Shown: positions 61,983 to 64,000 of the stretch, piece by piece
How the letters are laid out: each line of letters starts with the position of its first letter
Numbering within the stretch: position 1 is the stretch's first letter
Source of the DNA: CTSoil-075 sp042610375
GTDB taxonomy: Bacteria; Bacillota; Negativicutes; DSM-13327
NCBI RefSeq assembly: GCF_042610375.1
Contig: NZ_JBGJZL010000005.1
Coordinates: 248,001 to 312,000 of the forward strand
Length of the DNA stretch: 64,000 nt
Direction: 5' to 3'
Made by a program: the position numbers and the translations under genes
The notes under the pieces: generated by a model
Databases searched by the model: none
Told to the model about the DNA's origin: nothing
What the model saw: only the letters and a program-made list of their open reading frames with translations

Positions 61983-62906
61983 TTGGCGAAAAGAAATAAA
62001 AAAAATCTTAAAAGAGAAAAAAAATTGATAGTACCTCAAGCTAGTTGTGAATTGACTCATTTTCATATACCAATGATCATGGTAAAATATTCGATTGCAA
62101 TATGTTTTATCCTTGTAATACTAATGACTGGTTTCTTTTTAAATTATCGACAAGTTGTAAGTGCAGCTCATGCAAATAAAGATGAGTTAGAATTTTTACG
62201 AAAAAACAATAATGATCAGATTGGTAAAATTGAACAACTTGTTCAAGATACTAATCGTTTACAGTCTGATATGGAGAGATTGAACTCTCTTGACGTTGAA
62301 TTAAGACGAATTCTTGCTAATGATAATGGGACAAGTACATCCAGAGCTGGTTTGACGCGCCCTTCAGAAAATTACACTGATAGAGGGAGAACTCAGATTC
62401 AGCAGGATATTAATACGATTCATAGTACGGTGAATGATTTGCAAGTAGCCATCAAAGAACGTGAACAAAGTTTAATTGAATTGAAAGAAGAGTTATTAAA
62501 AAAACAAGCCCAGTTAGGGGCGCGACCATCGATTTGGCCAGCAGTAGGTGAGGTGACTTCTCGTTTTGGCTGGCGTGGAGCACCGACAGGGCGCGGCAGT
62601 GACTATCATCCTGGTATTGATATTGCCAATCATATTGGAACACCGATTGTTGCAACGGCTAATGGGACAGTTATATTTAGTGATTGGTATAGCGGTTATG
62701 GAAAATTAATTCAGATTGACCATGGAAATGGTATTGTTACACTTTATGGACATAATTCTCAAATATTAGTACATGATGGTCAAGTTGTAAAAAGAGGTGA
62801 GCTAATTGCCTATTTAGGGAACACAGGGTATAGTACAGGTCCTCATGTTCATTATGAAATTAGAGTGGATGGCACTGCTGTTAATCCTGCTAATTTTTTA
62901 AATTAA
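61983..62906 (+). CDS. M23 (LytM) family peptidase with coiled coil
   Basis: A 307-residue membrane-anchored endopeptidase or divisome activator. One helix (about 38-56, SIAICFILVILMTGFFL) and a coiled coil (about 60-115 and 140-180) precede a LytM domain (about 190-305). Zinc ligands are visible as HPGIDIANHIG (His and Asp) and HVHYEIRVDG (HxH), so it can be catalytic. Substrate is peptidoglycan cross-links. I choose TTG 61983, 8 bases after GGGGG; an in-frame TTG at 61947 lacks a site. A short translated frame lies just upstream. Confidence 0.9.
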   Translation: MAKRNKKNLKREKKLIVPQASCELTHFHIPMIMVKYSIAICFILVILMTGFFLNYRQVVSAAHANKDELEFLRKNNNDQIGKIEQLVQDTNRLQSDMERLNSLDVELRRILANDNGTSTSRAGLTRPSENYTDRGRTQIQQDINTIHSTVNDLQVAIKEREQSLIELKEELLKKQAQLGARPSIWPAVGEVTSRFGWRGAPTGRGSDYHPGIDIANHIGTPIVATANGTVIFSDWYSGYGKLIQIDHGNGIVTLYGHNSQILVHDGQVVKRGELIAYLGNTGYSTGPHVHYEIRVDGTAVNPANFLN

Positions 62907-62926
62907 TATATACTTCCATAAAAGCT

Positions 62927-62975
62927 AAAGACAGTCTCAACGGCTCATTGTGATCGTTGAAACTGTCTTTTTTAC
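62927..62975 (+). terminator. Terminator after the M23 gene
   Basis: AAAGACAGTCTCAACG pairs with CGTTGAAACTGTCTTT (one mismatch) around a 12-base loop, followed by TTTTT. Confidence 0.87.
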
Positions 62976-63096
62976 AATGTAAAAGTTCATTATATTCAGT
63001 CAATAATTATATTTAATAATGTCGTATTTTAGCATATTGACACTAAATTTGTTTATGTGGTAATGTAGACAAATGAATAATTAAAGGGGGCTTTTT

Positions 63097-63708
63097 ATGA
63101 GTAATACTGACACGCAGAAGGTAAAAGTAGTTGTAGCAGATCCTGGTGGATTGGGATTATTTGGCTTGGCAATGGTTACCTTAGTTGCATCGACACAAAA
63201 ACTTGGTTGGACGACAGGTCTATCATTTGTACTTCCTTGGGCGATCTTTTTAGGAGCGTATGCTCAACTCATGGCAGCTAATATGGATTTTAAACACAAT
63301 AATATTTTTGGTGCTACAGTTTTTGGTGCATATTCTTTATTTTGGTTTTCAATCGGAGGATGTTGGTTAATTAATATGGGTGTTTTTGGAGAGGCTTTGA
63401 AGGCTGGTGCTGACGTCCATCAATTAGGTGTTGCATTTATTGGTTATTTAATTTTCTCTCTTGCCATGACAGTTGGTTCTCTTGAAACAAATAAAGTATT
63501 ATTAATTGATTTCATTTTTATTGATCTTTTATTCTTATGCCTGGCAGCAGATTCTTTTGGTGCGCCTCATTGGGTTCACTCTTTAGCAGGATGGGCTGAA
63601 CTGATCATTTCCTTAATCTCTTTTTATGGCTCAGCTGCATCTGTGCTTAACACTCATTTTGGCAAAACATTTTTGCCTGTGGGCAAGCCATGCGGAATAT
63701 TTAAATAA
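63097..63708 (+). CDS. Acetate uptake transporter, GPR1/FUN34/SatP family
   Basis: A 203-residue, six-helix protein. The N-terminal ADPGGLGLFGLAMVTLVAS is the family's NPAPLGLxxFG-like signature. MAANMDFKHNNIFGATVFGAYSLFWFS follows, and the helix near YLIFSLAMTVGSLETNK completes the hexamer-forming core. The family carries acetate and succinate with protons. A strictly monocistronic gene with AAAGGGGG as ribosome site. Confidence 0.92.
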   Translation: MSNTDTQKVKVVVADPGGLGLFGLAMVTLVASTQKLGWTTGLSFVLPWAIFLGAYAQLMAANMDFKHNNIFGATVFGAYSLFWFSIGGCWLINMGVFGEALKAGADVHQLGVAFIGYLIFSLAMTVGSLETNKVLLIDFIFIDLLFLCLAADSFGAPHWVHSLAGWAELIISLISFYGSAASVLNTHFGKTFLPVGKPCGIFK

Positions 63709-63734
63709 ATTATAAAATCATAGTTCTATATAAT

Positions 63735-63781
63735 AAAAAATGTCGATCGCTGGCAAGTAAGCCGGAGATCGACATTTTTTA
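63735..63781. terminator. Bidirectional terminator
   Basis: AAAAAATGTCGATC/GATCGACATTTTTT 14-bp arms around an 18-base loop containing GCTGGC/GCCGGA, between converging genes. Confidence 0.88.
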
Positions 63782-63823
63782 ATTCATGATTTTACGAGAG
63801 CATCATGAAATTTAAAGATGAAG

Positions 63824-64000
63824 TTATTTGTTTAAAATTTTAGGAATTTTAGGAGCTCTTAGCCTAGCAACTGGAGGACGGTTAGAACCAAGAAGGGGTC
63901 TGAGGTAATTTTTGAAGGCGTCAGTGATATGATTTCCTTCAGCATTGATAAATTCATCAGGCATATATTTAGTTTTACCTGCAACCTCAGCAAGAGGAGT
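63824..64000 (-). CDS. Partial CDS, C-terminus of a probable (PPi-dependent) 6-phosphofructokinase
   Basis: The last 58 residues of a minus-strand gene whose start lies beyond the window. It reads PLAEVAGKTKYMPDEFINA, then EGNHITDAFKNYLRPLLG, and ends in a basic Pro-rich tail APKIPKILNK. The segment GKTKxMPDEFI...DAFxxYLRPL is what I recall from the C-terminus of long, pyrophosphate-type phosphofructokinases. No active-site residue is visible, so the family call rests on this tail alone. Confidence 0.65.
   Translation of the reverse strand, partial: TPLAEVAGKTKYMPDEFINAEGNHITDAFKNYLRPLLGSNRPPVARLRAPKIPKILNK

Overview
The window comes from a low-GC, Gram-positive-lineage bacterium that nevertheless has an outer membrane. 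It encodes a TolC-type outer membrane channel with a MacAB-like pump, together with Firmicutes-style signalling genes. A cobalamin riboswitch controls a tandem pair of CobT homologues that look like ArsA/ArsB, the phenolyl-cobamide enzyme known from Sporomusa. These traits point to the Negativicutes, most likely the Sporomusaceae (Sporomusa/Pelosinus type). This placement is inference; no rRNA gene is present. I saw no tRNA, CRISPR array, insertion sequence or prophage.

Layout. 1-306: start of a minus-strand gene. 0.5-5 kb: tolC-macA-macB efflux operon ending in a 31-codon membrane microprotein. 5-8.4 kb: uracil-DNA glycosylase, then a NitT/TauT-type ABC importer. 8.6-14.9 kb: small redox and accessory genes (monooxygenase-like protein, flavodoxin-like reductase, two nitroreductases, secreted hydrolase, ppGpp-synthetase-like protein, MarR regulator with a YczE-like membrane protein). 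15-17 kb: cytoplasmic PocR-domain chemoreceptor with its own CheW. 17-18 kb: exonuclease III. 18-31 kb: signalling block with a CHASE4-GGDEF-HD-GYP protein, an OmpR-type two-component system flanked by a DUF4405 membrane protein and a Spy/CpxP-like secreted protein, a Cache-GAF-GGDEF-EAL protein, and a periplasmic-binding-domain kinase with an HD-GYP response regulator. 31-33.4 kb: riboswitch and arsAB. 33.5-42 kb: two more chemoreceptors, a VOC protein, a 3D-domain protein with a 63-bp tandem repeat, a second YczE-like protein and a PAS-GGDEF-EAL protein. 42-46 kb: 2-oxoacid:ferredoxin oxidoreductase (korAB) and xpt with a HAD phosphatase. 46-53 kb: PhoR-like kinase, EAL-CBS-GGDEF protein, orphan pstS and a chemoreceptor. 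53-64 kb: aspartokinase, a structured leader before panB and a sodium symporter, a 1037-residue double-kinase with its response regulator, an M23 peptidase, an acetate transporter and the end of a probable phosphofructokinase.

How the parts fit. Roughly half of the window is signal transduction: five c-di-GMP proteins, four chemoreceptors plus one CheW, and four histidine kinases. Three regulatory links can be read directly from DNA. (1) Two promoters, one before the EAL-CBS-GGDEF gene and one before pstS, carry the same Pho-box layout: three hexamers at an 11-bp period, then 20 bp to the -10. This suggests c-di-GMP turnover is under phosphate control. (2) A TTAAG direct repeat at 11-bp period lies before both the DUF4405 gene and the Spy-like gene that flank the OmpR-type system, suggesting a local regulon. 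(3) The arsAB promoter, cobalamin aptamer and terminator form a complete B12-repressed unit. The panB leader is a compact RNA with its own promoter and terminator plus two mutually exclusive long-range pairings; it is the best candidate here for an RNA element worth characterising.
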